A stretch of 64,000 nt of DNA from Gymnopilus junonius (GCA_015501075.1 JADNYJ010000177.1:1-64000), one strand, 5' to 3'; positions 11,048-23,092 are shown, counted from the first letter of the stretch. A program made the numbers and translations. Notes: a model not told the origin generated them from the letters alone.

Positions 11048-13100
11048 CCATATTTTTCTTGTCATACTTCACATCTTGTACCTCGTTCGCTTTGTAGTGT
11101 TGCATATGCATTACATACCATCTATAGAGCATTTCTTGCACCCTTAGTGTGAAGTGAGGAATGTCCAAGGTCTATTTTAGTACATGCGTGCTCATTCTCG
11201 TGACAGGGTGTGCACATCTTGCGCCACATCGATGTGCGATCCATTGTCTGCTGAGGAAATGGTAACTTTTCCTGGACTTTAACAATAAGATAAATCACGT
11301 GGAAATATGCGAGATTCGTTAAGAAGTTGACGGGCAAAAATGGGCGAATTTGAAGCATTTTAAGTCTGAGGAAATGGAAAAGCTTCAAGATGAGTGAAGC
11401 CTTGTGTATTCTAAACCTTTCGGCGGCTTCTCCATCCTGTAAAACGTCTAAAAAAGGTATAAAAGTACTCAAAGTAGAATATCTCGACAATGTAACAATT
11501 TATCTCAATTACTCTATCTCATGCTTGAGTATTATCCTATTTAATTGATAAATTTACGAAATTGTTTTTTTTTGACAATGACTTTTGCATTTCCCCTGGA
11601 TTCACTGACATGGAATAAAGTTGCCCGCCGGCTGTGCCATGACTGGCACTGACTGGCCATCTATCAACAGGACCCGGGGCAATAGCAAGAATGCTCAGAT
11701 TCCTATCCGGACAGATTTTTTGAAATTTTGGGCCAAAGACCCAGTGCCAGTCCAGACAAAAATGGGTCGAAATGCAAATCGGCCGGAACCTGAATCCGGA
11801 AAAAAGTCAGAGAGGATCAATAAGCTAGAGGCACATATCCGGACAAAAGGAGCCCATGGCGTAGTGGTTCCACATCAACGGTTGGGATTTCACGCCATCG
11901 CCAGGAAACTGGAACGCACGGAGATACTTTTGAGCTCGCAGAGGGAATAACGATCACTAGAGAGCAATTTGTGTTCCAAGTATGCCAGGTTTCAGAAAGA
12001 GACATTAAGCTAGCTGCCCATAAAATAGAGGAGAGCTATTCTGTCGTTGACTGTCATATCTTTTATCGAATAGCAGTAGCCACTATGTAAATTATAATAT
12101 AAGGAACCAAATGCATAATCAAACGGAAGAGGATCATAACAGCTCAGTAGATACTAGATAGTGCAAATCCTCACTAATTTTGAGTGTGGCTGTATATTAC
12201 GCCAATATTAGTCTGAAATGAGAGCAAGTGTGAGTAGCCGTCGCAGATGGAAGAGTGGAAGGGAGTTCGGCGATAAGCGGCATGTCACACTACTGCCAGC
12301 CTGGAGGGTTTGCTTTGTTTCAGAATCTCTTACGGCAAACAATGACCTTCGTTTTTCTCTTCATCAGGCAATCGCGCTCACTACTTGATACATTCTCATC
12401 TCTAACGACATTTCGGCCTTCCAATATTATGTTCGACTGGAGGAACAACAAATAGAAAGCGACCCGCAAGGTTCGAAGAAATGTAACTTGGCTGCCAATT
12501 TTCAACCTGCAGTCTTAATGACATCGTTTAAATTGCAAGGTTCACTCGTCCGTCAGAAAGTCCTCCCAGGACATAATAATTATGTTGACCTATCGTGTTT
12601 CTAGCCTGCTCGTGTGCACGCGGGCATTCTCAACCTAATCCCTTCTTGAGGGCGATGTAAGAAGCATGTGATATCCAAATTTATCCTGCTCTGATTTTAT
12701 AACAGGCTTGACACCGCCTACTTACCCTTTACGCCTTCCACTTTCATCATTCAGCCCAGTGATTGCAACTTTCTCCCAGCGAAGAAGTCGCATGCTTCCC
12801 TAGATCTGACATATGTCAGTGCTCCTGCAATCGCATTCCGAGTTGGCACGACCTACACCATGCTCACATGGACGACTTCTTGTGAATCACCAGGGAATTA
12901 TTCTGAGCCTGGCCGAGACAGCTGAAGGCTCTTAAGAACCTTGCGGCTACAAATCAGACCAACCGTTCCCGCCCCGATCGTCAAGCAGCATATCGATTCT
13001 CCTTTCCATCTGGATCATATAAGTCGAGTTCCGGCGTATGTGAATCCTTCCCTTTTGTTCTTTATCTCCCCTAAGCGCCTTTCTCCCTCTCACGCTACCA
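11048..13100. other. about 2 kb without a supportable gene
   Basis: Only short frames of random composition are present on both strands. The sequence is AT-rich near 11500-11600. The last 150 bases before 13101 should hold the promoter of the F-box gene. Confidence 0.5.
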
Positions 13101-14690
13101 TGCCCTCCCTCGACATCCGCCTTCCTGTTGTCTCCAAAGTCGCAACGCGCGCAAAGTTGGCCCTGAACACAGAGGAAATATCTCGGCGCAGGACGTATAA
13201 TCAGCAGCTTCCTATCTTCCAACTATGTCCAGACATTCTCGAATACCTCTTCCTACTAGCAACCGAGCTCGAGTATCCTTACCGCCTCCGACGCGCCATC
13301 ATCGCTTGGTCGCATACCTGTCACTACTGGCGGGTTGTGGCACATTCTGTCAAGGCCTTATGGGCCATGCTTATCGACTTCGATGATCGATCCTGCAGGT
13401 GGAATGAGGAAATGCTTCGACTATCTAATCCCTTACCAGTCGAATTGTCTTATCGGGGCGATTTATCGCGTGACACGCAGACGCTGGCTCTTCAAATCTT
13501 ACATCTCAGTAGGATTCAACGATACTCAGTCACCTGTCGAGACACAGATTGGGCCAATCTCGTCGGGATGCTCAAACGACCTGCACCCTCTCTTCGGAGC
13601 TTCCATATCACCTGCCATCGTTTTTTCGCCCAATACGCCCCCCTTCACCCCTTATTCCCCCCAGTCTTTTTGCTGGTCATGCTCCCAATCTCCGTCGACT
13701 GGTAATGAATGAGTGTATGATCGACTTTCGATCTCCTTTACTCGCGTCGCTTGTCCATCTCAAAGTAACCAATCTCAGCTACGATCATGCTTTGTCGGCG
13801 ATTGAGTGGCTGGACCACCTTTGCCAAATGCCATCCCTTGTGGAGCTTGTCCTCGAGAACGCGATACTTCCTTCACGGTATCATCCTCAATCCACTAATG
13901 TCGCTTGGAATCCCAGTGATGGGCGTCGACCACCCATATCGCCAAGCTCGTCCTCGACGCTCCTGCGTCTGAGATTTCTGCGCTCCTTCAGCACCTCCCT
14001 ATGCCCAAGTCACGCAATTGGACGGTCACCTGTCTCGACTCTCGACCAGGATCCGATGTGGAAGCCATTTTGCAGACCTTTTCGGACGGAATTTCGGACG
14101 CTGACTCTGTGTATACACATTCCCCTCTCCTCATTGCTGCCAATGAATACGATATTTACCTGCGCTACGGCCTTGTGACTGAAGAGCGTTCTTCCAAATC
14201 CTATTTATCCTTCACATTCCATACGACTGCGTATCAGTTCTGGGATTCTCTTTTCCCCTCAGTCGCGGCTGGCCTAGGAGACGCTATTTTGAACGTCACC
14301 TCCCTCGAGCTCATCCTTCCCGCTGTACTCCCATCCCTACTTTCTCTCCTCAGGCGAGCAGCGCGGCTGAGCACATTGGCGCGACTCTCTGCCAAGGTGT
14401 CGAAGACTCTCCTACCAGAGCTACAGACCTCGTCGTCGATGGGCCTTGAGCGTTTCGGGGTCTTTCTCCCTAGATTGGATAGCATTGTGTTCACAGACGA
14501 TAAGTCGATGTGGGGCGAGAGCTATCGGAGCTTCATAGCCTTCCTGAAATGGCGTAAGGAAGTAAGCGCGCCTATTCGAACGGTATATTTTTCGGGTTGT
14601 TGTATCCTTGAAAGTGTTATCAAGGAGATAACAACACTGGGCGTTGAGGTTGAGGGTGATATGGATGGATTTCGGTGGCAAAACTTCTGA
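13101..14690 (+). pseudogene. F-box/LRR-type protein with two frameshifts
   Basis: From ATG 13101 the product carries an F-box-like segment at about residues 35-80 (CPDILEYLFLLATE, then WSHTCHYWRVVAHSVKALW), typical of the substrate adaptors of SCF ubiquitin ligases that are expanded in agarics. The frame then shifts twice. Near 13650-13665, inside a C-rich run, the reading continues one frame over as LFAGHAPNLRRLVMNE. Near 13919-13935 it shifts again and continues as IAKLVLDAPASEISALLQHL to the stop at 14688-14690. The leucine-rich part is otherwise well preserved. Neither shift has intron-like ends. It is either a young pseudogene or, at the C run, an assembly error. Confidence 0.7.
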
Positions 14691-15090
14691 GAGCTGAGCG
14701 ATTGTAGGTTATTGGCTTGCTTGCGTGTGCTGTTAACGTTCTTATTCCCATTTCAGGAATCCTCACGATTGCCAACGTATTGTATTCCAAGGCGTCTATT
14801 GGGCTTAATTAGAAGTCATCTCATTCTTGTGTGAAAGTAGCTCGCCATTGCTTCAAACAACATGCCAGTTATTATTATTGCTTTCGCTTGGTTATAAAAA
14901 GAGATGATAAAAGACGGTTGATCAGCGTTCGGGAGATTGTGAACCTGTTGCTTACCCCCTAGTCAAGGATTTTCCGGTTCTTTTTCCGTCATTTATATCT
15001 TACATCTTTCTGTCGGGAGGATTACAGTCTGCAAACTATGGTAAATGTTGGATCCGACGTACATTTATCGGAACTTTTTGTACTAATTGT
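14691..15090. other. no gene seen
   Basis: Probably the 3' untranslated region of the F-box gene and the 5' side of the next ORF. Confidence 0.4.
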
Positions 15091-15861
15091 TTGAGTAGGT
15101 ATGTCGACCCAAACGAGACAAAAAAAGAGATGAATACGTCGAAGGTTAAGTTTGTCGCGTGTCATATTACATACTCCTACCGACCTCAAAGTGTAGAAAA
15201 TGACATTGATTACGAGACTGCGGGTATGACAGTCAACGGGGTGCGATGGAATTACCAGATATTTTCCTCGCAAGGTGAACCGACCATCGATTACGGAGAC
15301 GTTGGCGACGTTGCATTCACCAGAATTTGTTCTGGTACCGAGATTCTCAGAGATGGCGGGAGGTCAATCCGGAAGTTGATAGCAATGGCAGGCCGCTCCA
15401 GAAGCACCCGCTACTCAAAGGAAGATGGAGGAAGAAACAGCACAGGGTACAAGCGCAAGAATCCAATCGTCATTATCTGTCAACACCACGATAGTTCGCA
15501 CAACAACAATACTCTGAAGGAGGAGCAACGTTCTCCTGAATCCTTCATGCTCAGGAAAGCGAAAGGAGAACCGATCCACATCGATCTGTCTAATGATAAT
15601 CATTGTAAAAACATATACTTTTTGTGCTCCCTTAGTGCTGTTAACTATTCATCAATTCTAGGGACGTTTTCCAATCCTCACGTCGACGAAGGAAGGGCCA
15701 GGAAGACAATATTTATAGACCTGTCTTTGGAAAGGGACGCACACCCACGTCGTGTAGCCTGTGAGTTCGAACTGGGAGGCCATGTTGAAAATGATGAATT
15801 TACAGAGGCAACAAATGGAGCTACAGAGGGCGCAAATGGAGCAGTTTGGGAAGAGGCTTGA
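15091..15861 (+). CDS. hypothetical ORF, 256 residues
   Basis: A single open frame of 256 codons, not recognised. The product is hydrophilic with mixed charge, a basic Ser/Arg/Asn-rich middle (about residues 95-150) and a C-terminus rich in Glu, Ala, Thr and Asn. There is no signal peptide, membrane segment or known motif. It is long for a chance frame in this base composition but lacks the introns of its neighbours, so it may be an orphan gene or a chance ORF. Confidence 0.3.
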   Translation: MSRYVDPNETKKEMNTSKVKFVACHITYSYRPQSVENDIDYETAGMTVNGVRWNYQIFSSQGEPTIDYGDVGDVAFTRICSGTEILRDGGRSIRKLIAMAGRSRSTRYSKEDGGRNSTGYKRKNPIVIICQHHDSSHNNNTLKEEQRSPESFMLRKAKGEPIHIDLSNDNHCKNIYFLCSLSAVNYSSILGTFSNPHVDEGRARKTIFIDLSLERDAHPRRVACEFELGGHVENDEFTEATNGATEGANGAVWEEA

Positions 15862-16318
15862 CCTGCTGGAAGCGCAAAGACGGTCTGATAATGCTGCGAC
15901 ATCTACCGGAGTGTAACCAATTGTCGTTTCATAAATTTCAAGGGCGGATAACCTGCAATCAATCATTGGAGAATCCTTCATCCCAGGCCAACCGCGTTTT
16001 TAACCTTAGTTGAGATTGACACTGGTCATTGGCGCATTTGAGGCACAAATGCGAAACAAAAGGTTGTTGCTCATATAAGATGAAGCACTGGAACGAGTAC
16101 TCCATTTAAGAACCCCATTTAAGAACAATGGATGTCGCCATCAATCAAGGAGCTCAGATGCTGAGAACACAGGTAAAATGTAAATGCATATGAGTCTATT
16201 TTGATGTACCCTGGCGGACAATACATTTAGGAGCCATTTTCTAGAGAAACGCGACACACGACATAATAACAGTTTTCTGTAGCTTTTCATTCTCCTAGTA
16301 TCGTCAGAGATACAAGCA
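15862..16318. other. no gene seen
   Basis: Intergenic stretch between two convergent genes; no credible frame or structure noticed. Confidence 0.4.
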
Positions 16319-16906
16319 TCATAATTCGTGAGTCTCCGAAGTGGGCGGGTTGCGTAACGCCGAGCCTGGGGCGGACGAGATGGTATCACGGATATGCTGT
16401 ACAAGCTCGCTGGTCTATGAAAAAAGGATCAGACGCATGAAAAGAAGAATCACAACCGCACATACATCGTGAATCCCCCAAACTAGTTTCAATGTCCATA
16501 CCACACCAACGCCACCCAATATAACGACCCCAGTGGCAATTGAGAAAGCTTTCGTTGCCAATGAAGCAGAGGAAGCATCCATAAGACGCAGGGCAGAGGT
16601 AAACGTAGGCTTATCATCGTCGTGGTCCTCTTGGGACGATGAGGGTAGAGTGTCGGGCTGCCCTGATGTCGAGGCTGTCGCTGTCGGCACAGACGTAGTC
16701 AGAGAGGGTCTCCTGGGTGGCGGCGACGGTAGGGTAGACAAATCCCCAGCCAGAGGAAGAGTTCCAGCACGTCTTAGCCTAGGAACTACTGAAAACAAGG
16801 TGAATCCAGAGTCAACGAACTGCAACCGGCGAAAATTTCAATTTGATGTTTTGTATAAACTTCGAAAGAAGGAAGCAAAAGACTTACTACGTCTGATAGC
16901 GTACAT
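16319..16906 (-). CDS. TMEM242-like (DUF1358) small membrane protein
   Basis: Three exons (16906-16888, 16788-16466, 16414-16319) join in frame to 145 residues. A Ser/Pro/Thr-rich N-terminal half is followed by a conserved hydrophobic region (about residues 80-115, with ATGVVILGGVGVVWTLKLVWGI) and a short amphipathic tail (ELVQHIRDTI). This order matches the TMEM242/DUF1358 family, inner mitochondrial membrane proteins that in animals help assemble the c-ring of ATP synthase; that role is transferred by family, not shown here. The basic N-terminus (MYAIRRIVPRLRR) fits a mitochondrial targeting peptide. The splice sites are canonical and no defect is seen. Confidence 0.6.
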
Positions 16907-17189
16907 TTCGTTATACAACAGCACCTACTCCAGCAGAACGTCGCTAGTATAGTTTTGACTGAAGTTAAGTAGGGGTAAGATAATAGTCAAGAGTTGGCAG
17001 TCGAGAGGCAGTGAAATTGCGTCTGATTGACAGTTGCGATAGATTCAAACAACGCCGCACAGCCACTAGAGTCCAACTCCGCGTTAAGTTCAAATTTTCT
17101 TCAGTTTGAGCAGGACAATATGGCTCGGATTTGTATTAGGGTATATGTAAGCTCCTATTCTTACACTGCGCAACTACCACAGTAGTCTT

Positions 17190-18418
17190 CTACGGTTGTT
17201 CATGCCCGTCTGGGGTGTCATCTGCATAATCCCTAGATTCCACGACAGGGCCTTCCGATTTGCTACACATCGTCTGTTGTGGAGTGGACATTAAGGTGGG
17301 TGTGGTTGCATTTGAGGGAGTGAAACGCATTGGCGATAAAGGTACGGAGACCTTGGTCTCTTGTTGAGATAACGCCGTAGACCTAATTATGATCATATTG
17401 AATGATATACCGACGATCTGGACTTCCTGGACATTTGATGAGCTCATTATACATGAAGTATTATTGTAATATCACTTACAATGCCGCTGACTACATAAAG
17501 CGCAAGGTTATCTCTGACAATCCATGCTATGAAGTTTATAAACGCCACCGTTGTGTAGAGGAGGCCGGATTCGACAATGATTCGCACAATTATCTGCAAA
17601 CTGGTGTTCACTTTGGACTGCGCTCTGGAGCTCCCCACGGAATATCGCCGATTAGATCTATCGACCATCAAAATTCTTTTAACCAAAAGACCTGATATGA
17701 CAGACATTCATAAGCAGTAAAGTGAAAGATAGACGAATTGACCTGTAGTAAGAATATTAAGTGCGGGACTAATTGCCCAGAAGGTTGACCCTGCGGGTTG
17801 AAGCTGCCTCGCACTAATCAGAGCGCTGGAACGAAGGGTGGCCTCCACAACTATGACCCAAATTGAAGCACCCAGACAGGCAAGCCAAAGAAGGAAAGGA
17901 AGGGCGACGATCCGCCAAGAGCGGCTATAGATAATCCAGCAACGATATATCTAGATGATCCATATCGGTTATCGGAAATAATCTATACATAAGTAAAGCG
18001 GTTAATATTGACCAGCATAGAGTCGCCTATCATAGTTTGAAGTTGAACAGAGATCGTCTGATTCATTCAAACACAATCAGTTCAGATGCAGTAACGTATC
18101 GAAAATCGCACATACTTTCGCAATGTCAAGCCAGTTCGAGATATCCGCAAATACTCCAGCCGGTCCCAGAGAATCAATGGAAAACACAAAAGCTTGCAAA
18201 ATCTGGACCAGGCCAAGGATGAGTCCGAACGTAGAGTTCAATATAAGAGCCAACGAGACGGCGAGCATTGTCCAGTGAACATCCTGCCAGTTCTTCCACC
18301 CGTTTCTCGTATACGTTAGAGCTTGCACGCAATATCCGGCCGTGATCACATGCATCCCATAGAAGATGGCTTGAAAGAAAAGCTCCAGAATATGTGCTTC
18401 CGTGATGGGGACAGGCAT
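17190..18418 (-). CDS. seven-helix membrane protein, agaric-expanded family
   Basis: Five exons (18418-18116, 18057-18013, 17950-17743, 17691-17480, 17426-17190) close in frame to 334 residues. Seven hydrophobic segments are visible. Family landmarks include the helix-1 start ELFFQAIFYGMHVITAG, DSML then IYRCWIIYSRSWRI in helix 3-4, SLQIIVRIIVESGLLYT in helix 6, and EVQIVGISFNMIIIR in helix 7, followed by a Ser/Thr-rich cytoplasmic tail of about 60 residues. Proteins of this type occur in tens of copies in agaric genomes. They look like seven-helix receptors but have no proven ligand or G-protein partner. A second member lies at 38506-39769 on the other strand. It appears intact. Confidence 0.8.
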
Positions 18419-18832
18419 AGAGGGGCTCGCATGTTTACGGCGACGAGGGCAGATATATACATCAAACACGCCGTAAACCTTCGATCGGTTCGGACTGACA
18501 GACCCTGCCACGAGACCTCCGTCGGAAGGTGTACGTACGTTATACCAGGTGGTCAGTGTTTCTCAAAGTTTTGCGATAGAAGATATCCTTTCGTCCTGTC
18601 GTTCAAGCCTCGTGGCCGACACTAGTGGAAAGAATGTCTGGAGGAAACGTATTTTTAGTCTGAACGGGAATAATGACCTAGTGTGAGTACTTACTTACTT
18701 GCATAGCCCAGATAACGCCGCAGTACCATCATTTTGAGAAACACGCCGCACGGTTTCCTATTAGTACATCAAAAGAAATGACTTCTCGCGAGTTCTAACA
18801 TCGTCGATGAAGACATAGAAAGCCTCAGGTTG

Positions 18833-19869
18833 TAGTGTTGTCCCCGAGGCGATGTGAGGCGAAGCGAGGTGACACTTCGAACCACCTCGATTTGGACGAA
18901 GTGGTTCGAAGTGCACCTCGCGCGGCCTCGCGAGGTCGGTGATTGCCGATGTCTTTTTTTCGTCCAATGAGATTGTGGCTATAGATTAGATGTAGACCGT
19001 AGATAACGATGCTGTACAGTAAATTATACGAATCTAAACAAACTACGATGAGAAATGGAGTGCCTGTCGCCATGAGCTCATCAAGGGCGGATTCCGTGAT
19101 AGGACCAGAAATCGTATAATCTGCGTCTTTAGCAAGTTCTTCCACGAAAGACAGTCGTTCGGATCGATACGAAAATTTCAAAACCTGAAGGGCCTCGAGC
19201 AATGCCGGAGAAATTCGATTGCGACGCAGAGCACAGGTTTCTTTGCTGGAAGAGAATACCCGTTCGCACGGGACGGAAGATGCTTGGACAGGAAGTACGT
19301 CTGTGTAGGAGACGAGAAAGAATGCTGAGGTACATGATACAGAGCTTGGGATGTCGAAGAACAAGCTTCCTGAGCATGATTTTGAGATTGAGAACGAGCA
19401 TTCTGAGATGGAGGAGGGCTAGGGGAGTCAGGAAGATGGAGATCTGGCACATTAAGGAGCTCATATTCAGCATCCCAATTCATACTGAAAATCTAAGTGC
19501 GTTTGAAGGGAAAAAGCGGGGATTATTTCTGAAGATGCGATTGAAAGGGCCATTTTATACCTTTTAGTGAGAGCTCCTAGGCGAAACAAACATCGTACGA
19601 CGGAAATTCGGTGGTAAAAAAATCAGAAATTTTTATTCAGGCTTCTAGCGGAAGGGAGGACGGAGGAGAAGGAGCGCAATGATTTAAGGCGCTGAGACGC
19701 GTTTGGATGCGCGGGCGAGCGCATCACGTGTACAATTTGATGCCACTTCGCGTGACTTCGACGAAGTGACCTCGAACCACCTCGCTGTCATCGAAGTGGT
19801 TCGAAGTGCCTTGATTTCGAGCCGAAGCGAGGTACACCTCGAAGCCACCTCGCTCCGGGGACAACACTA
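18833..19869 (-). mobile_element. non-autonomous hAT element with 8-bp target duplication
   Basis: The element is 1037 bp, starts TAGTGTTGTCCCCG and ends with the inverted copy (CGGGGACAACACTA). It is flanked by the 8-bp direct repeat TCAGGTTG at 18825-18832 and 19870-19877; an 8-bp duplication is the hallmark of the hAT superfamily. Inside each end lie palindromes built from CACTTCGAACCAC and its complement (about 18874-18916 and 19775-19812), probable subterminal transposase-binding or hairpin sequences. Internally it keeps only the 3' end of a transposase gene, so it would need a transposase supplied in trans. Confidence 0.9.
19063..19483 (-). pseudogene. hAT transposase remnant (C-terminal dimerisation domain)
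   Basis: Reading leftwards from an ATG at 19483, a short Pro/Ser/Gln-rich stretch runs to about 19320, where the frame changes and gives LPVQASSVPCERVFSSSK followed by LRRNRISPALLEALQVLKFSYR. This is the signature of the hAT C-terminal dimerisation domain (Dimer_Tnp_hAT). The DDE catalytic core and the BED zinc finger are absent, so the gene is an internal-deletion product. It lies entirely inside the element at 18833-19869. Confidence 0.8.
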
Positions 19870-20107
19870 TCAGGTTGTCAGTACACTCCAAACAAAGACA
19901 ACAAATTTCAGGAACTACCTCCGATAATCCCCTGTGCCATTTCTGTCGGAAATATACGTAGTGTCAGTAAAGAAGGTGCTGAACATGGCTTGCGATGAGG
20001 TGAAATGGAATTCCAGACCCAGGGATGCCTCGAGAGTGGCGAGATGACAGTCGTGAACAACTTATATCGGAAATTGCCGTCTGCGACTGGGGAAATAGCA
20101 CCATATT

Positions 20108-20417
20108 CCATATTAAGTCTTGAAATATGGTAAATTAAATGGGTAAAATAGTTTATATAGTTTTACCGTATTTTGTACCCATAGTACGGTGAAAGATATG
20201 TGACCAGATATTTTTTGCCAAAGAATATGGTGGCCCTTTAAGTTATCTCTTAACCTCTGAAATGGAGTCCATGACATTCCAGATTCAATTGGATTTTCAG
20301 CATATTTTTTCGCAGAAAAATATGTTGTGAGATAAGTATGCCTTGACATAAAAATATAGTAAAAGCATATAGACTATTTTTATCATATGATTTGCCATAT
20401 TTCATGAGAAAATATGG
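20108..20417. repeat. AT-rich MITE with imperfect terminal inverted repeats
   Basis: The left end (20108 on) and the reverse complement of the right end (to 20417) align over about 45 bases with mismatches, sharing GAAATATGG and AAATAGT.TATAT. The interior is AT-rich with more internal inverted repeats around AAATATG. A TATT direct repeat borders both ends (20104-20107 and 20418-20421) and may be the target duplication. It has no coding capacity; the family is not known. Confidence 0.6.
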
Positions 20418-20421
20418 TATT

Positions 20422-20961
20422 GCATCCCCAGTGTGCGTCCTGATCAACCAGCGCGCTCCGATGCGCTGTGCCGATACGCTAAGTAATTCCGGGTTCTTCA
20501 CTTAATCTTATCGCTTCAGCCTTAGAAACATCATCTCCGAGCTCGTTGCCGAACAGGGAGTGAGGGTGGTGAGAATGTCAGGCCATTCTTGGCGGTATGC
20601 GCAGCGAAGCTATTCTGGTTGTTCAACGTTTCTCACTACCTTGCAGCAAGCCCTCAAGCATGAACTGCAACCACTGCGCCACTTTTCCCAAGTTTGTTTC
20701 TTACCATCACCACCATCGTACGATATGATGTTCCTCAGCGGTCTGCGACTGGTCATGTTAGGTGAGTCTGTAGACATTCATAATATGCCTTGTGGCATTC
20801 ATCTCACGGACGATACGATACGCAGGAGCGGCATGCTTACTCAGTCTCGTAATTCTGGGAGCGTCGTCTTTTGAGAACTCGAGAACGACTCCCAAGTTTC
20901 ACTGTGAGAGCCACAAAAAACCATTGATATTACGACTATTGATCATTTAACTCCAGACACA
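20422..20961. other. no supportable gene
   Basis: One open stretch of about 100 codons at 20560-20874 has no coding character that I recognise. It may include the promoter of the membrane gene that follows. Confidence 0.4.
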
Positions 20962-21527
20962 ATGTTCACCTTCCCATTTGCCTTGAGCATAATAACCCTC
21001 TTTATTATACCAACAGTGTACGTCTTAACAGATTTTTTTTGTTGAGATTGAGCCTCACGATTTATTATAAAAGAACAATCCTTGAACGAAGGGCAAGGAA
21101 GAGAGAGAGTCGTCTGACACTGCTTTCCACCGTAGTCTTCGAACTTCCTCTCCTTGTGCTCTTTCTATTGCTTTGGTTTGTCTGCGCACACACAGGAATT
21201 GCCGAATTCTTTGGACCCTTCAGGCACTGTGACAGAGGCCAGGGCGTTGGCGTGGTGGCAGCAGGTCTGGATGTGCCATCGCACTGCAAAGTGGTTGCTG
21301 TGGTACACGGCTCTTCTTGGCTTACCTGTTTCGCTTGTAAGTATCTTGTTCTGCGTCGTTTACAACTTTATATTGATTGTCAATTAGTTCTAATTATTTC
21401 TGCGTTTACGGGCCTTTTCGCTCTCCTGGCTCTCCTCCGCCAAGGAAGCAACGTCTTCACACTCCGACTTTCTGAGCTAAGTATGACAGGCCAACCACTA
21501 TCAAGCAACAGGAAGATGACTCAATGA
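20962..21527 (+). CDS. small predicted membrane protein, incomplete model
   Basis: ATG 20962 starts a hydrophobic segment (MFTFPFALSIITLFIIPTV). A later exon encodes another (VVFELPLLVLFLLLWF, near 21130-21180), followed by TEARALAWWQQVWMCHRTAK. A GT-AG intron (about 21338-21387) then leads to a last helix (IISAFTGLFALLALL) and a short tail ending at 21525-21527. The general plan, with four hydrophobic segments and a loop, resembles MARVEL-like fungal membrane proteins. The joins around 21025-21100 and near 21190 are not resolved, so this is only a region-level call. Confidence 0.4.
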
Positions 21528-21961
21528 GCTTATGAGAACGCTTTTTCTTGTACTTTCTTTGTATATTTCTTACCATTTATTTAGCCTATAATAAGAAACG
21601 GAAAAACACTCAACGAAGCATTGTACGATTTTCGGTGAATAAGTGTTTGGCTTGCATAACCTTACAAACCCCGAGACAAAGAAAATGGACAGAGCGCATA
21701 TAAGGGACCAACATAGACAATGTGTAGATACCCAGAACCAACAACCGTCGCTGTAAATGCGGTTATATACCTGATGGAAGGTAAACATTACAAGGATGAA
21801 GAATGGTGTCGTCAAGGAACATCCCAAAACTAAAGGCTGGCGGCATACTACACCTCATACCTGTACCTGTCAAATATACTTGGCAAGCCTCAAGATCGCA
21901 CAAAGTAATGCCGGCGGTAACAGTTCTACTTTGAAACTGGAGAGAAATGCCTAGGGTGCAG
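21528..21961. other. no gene seen
   Basis: Region between the 3' ends of two convergent genes. Nothing recognisable. Confidence 0.4.
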
Positions 21962-22619
21962 TCATTTTGACGCGACGTTTTCTCGTGTTAATCGGAGTGC
22001 TCGAAGAGCAGAGACCATATAGAGGGATCGAGTGACACTTATGAGCAAAGATGGCAAGTTGCCTGCTAGTTTCTACATCCCGCTGTTACCATCCGTCAAC
22101 GGTTCAATTCCAATTGATGATGATCACCGCCATCATACCGATCCAGGCGTCATACCATTTCAACACACACTCTGGGTACACGAATAGTTGTTTGCTTCAC
22201 CCTTCCGCGATTTTGCTATGCAACAGAGTAAGGTGATAATTTACAACTGACCTTTAGAGTCCAGTTCTGGACTATCTGCTTCGGCTACTTCGATGGACTG
22301 TAAATGGTGTACAGAGTCAGCGCTGACACCAAGAGCCCTGAATTGCTCGACGTATGTGATAGAGATTGACATTTATTACAGGGGCTCGTGAGATGGCTGG
22401 CATGTGAGCGGTACAAATCCATGGTCCCTGACATACTCCCAATACGGACTTGGTCCATTCTTATAGGTCAATAACGTCTGGAACGGAAATGTATCTATGT
22501 TGGCGATGAAACCGAAGTCTATTCCTCGGCCTTTCTCTAAAAATCTGTTCAAAATCGCTTGAATGAACATAAAATAGACAACTTCAACTACTATAATACA
22601 GCACACACGTACCTGGCAT
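21962..22619 (-). CDS. hypothetical protein, short multi-exon gene
   Basis: Proposed exons are 22619-22613 (ATG plus four bases), 22557-22380, 22337-22252 and a last exon near 22065-21962. They join in frame. The second exon encodes a compact conserved-looking block (FLEKGRGIDFGFIANIDTF, then PSPYWEYVRDHGFVPLTCQP), the third an acidic stretch, and the last a basic tail. No known domain is recognised. The clean splice phases argue that it is real; the very short first exon is the weakest part, so the start may lie further upstream. Confidence 0.4.
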
Positions 22620-23084
22620 GCTGCCGGAACTCTTTTGTTTCAGCGACTCTCATTTATAACCGTGGTTCCGTAATATCTGCTCAAGCCACAAAATGCGGGG
22701 ATTTCCAAGTCAGTTTAGGAATGGATATGTTGGACTGCTCACTCGGCGTCCTTGAGCAGCGGGATAGCGGATCTTGCACAGAGTAAATCTGAGTGCTAAG
22801 ATGTTGACGGATGAGTAGCGATGACGAGAACCGATCATTGCTTGGCATAAAATAAGCGCTAGTGGGGTTAATGCATCGATTTCGACACATGTTCTCTTGG
22901 TCTGCTATTCATTGCAAGTTACTCTTCGCCAAGAGGTTGCATTAAGCTGTGTCAAAACATTACCTACGCCGTGCAGCCCTCGCGTTAGTCTCCGGCCGAC
23001 GCCCGACCATCCCTAATTTGGCTATCATATCCAAAGATAGATTTGTTGTAGAGGTCTACATCAGAGTTGCTCCCCCGCGCCTGG
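22620..23084. other. intergenic, divergent promoter region
   Basis: It separates the minus-strand hypothetical gene from the plus-strand peroxygenase gene. No coding signal. Confidence 0.4.
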
Positions 23085-23092
23085 TATATAAA
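23085..23092 (+). promoter_or_regulatory. TATA box of the peroxygenase gene
   Basis: TATATAAA lies 42-49 bases before the ATG at 23134, a usual spacing for a strongly transcribed secreted-enzyme gene in basidiomycetes. Confidence 0.55.
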
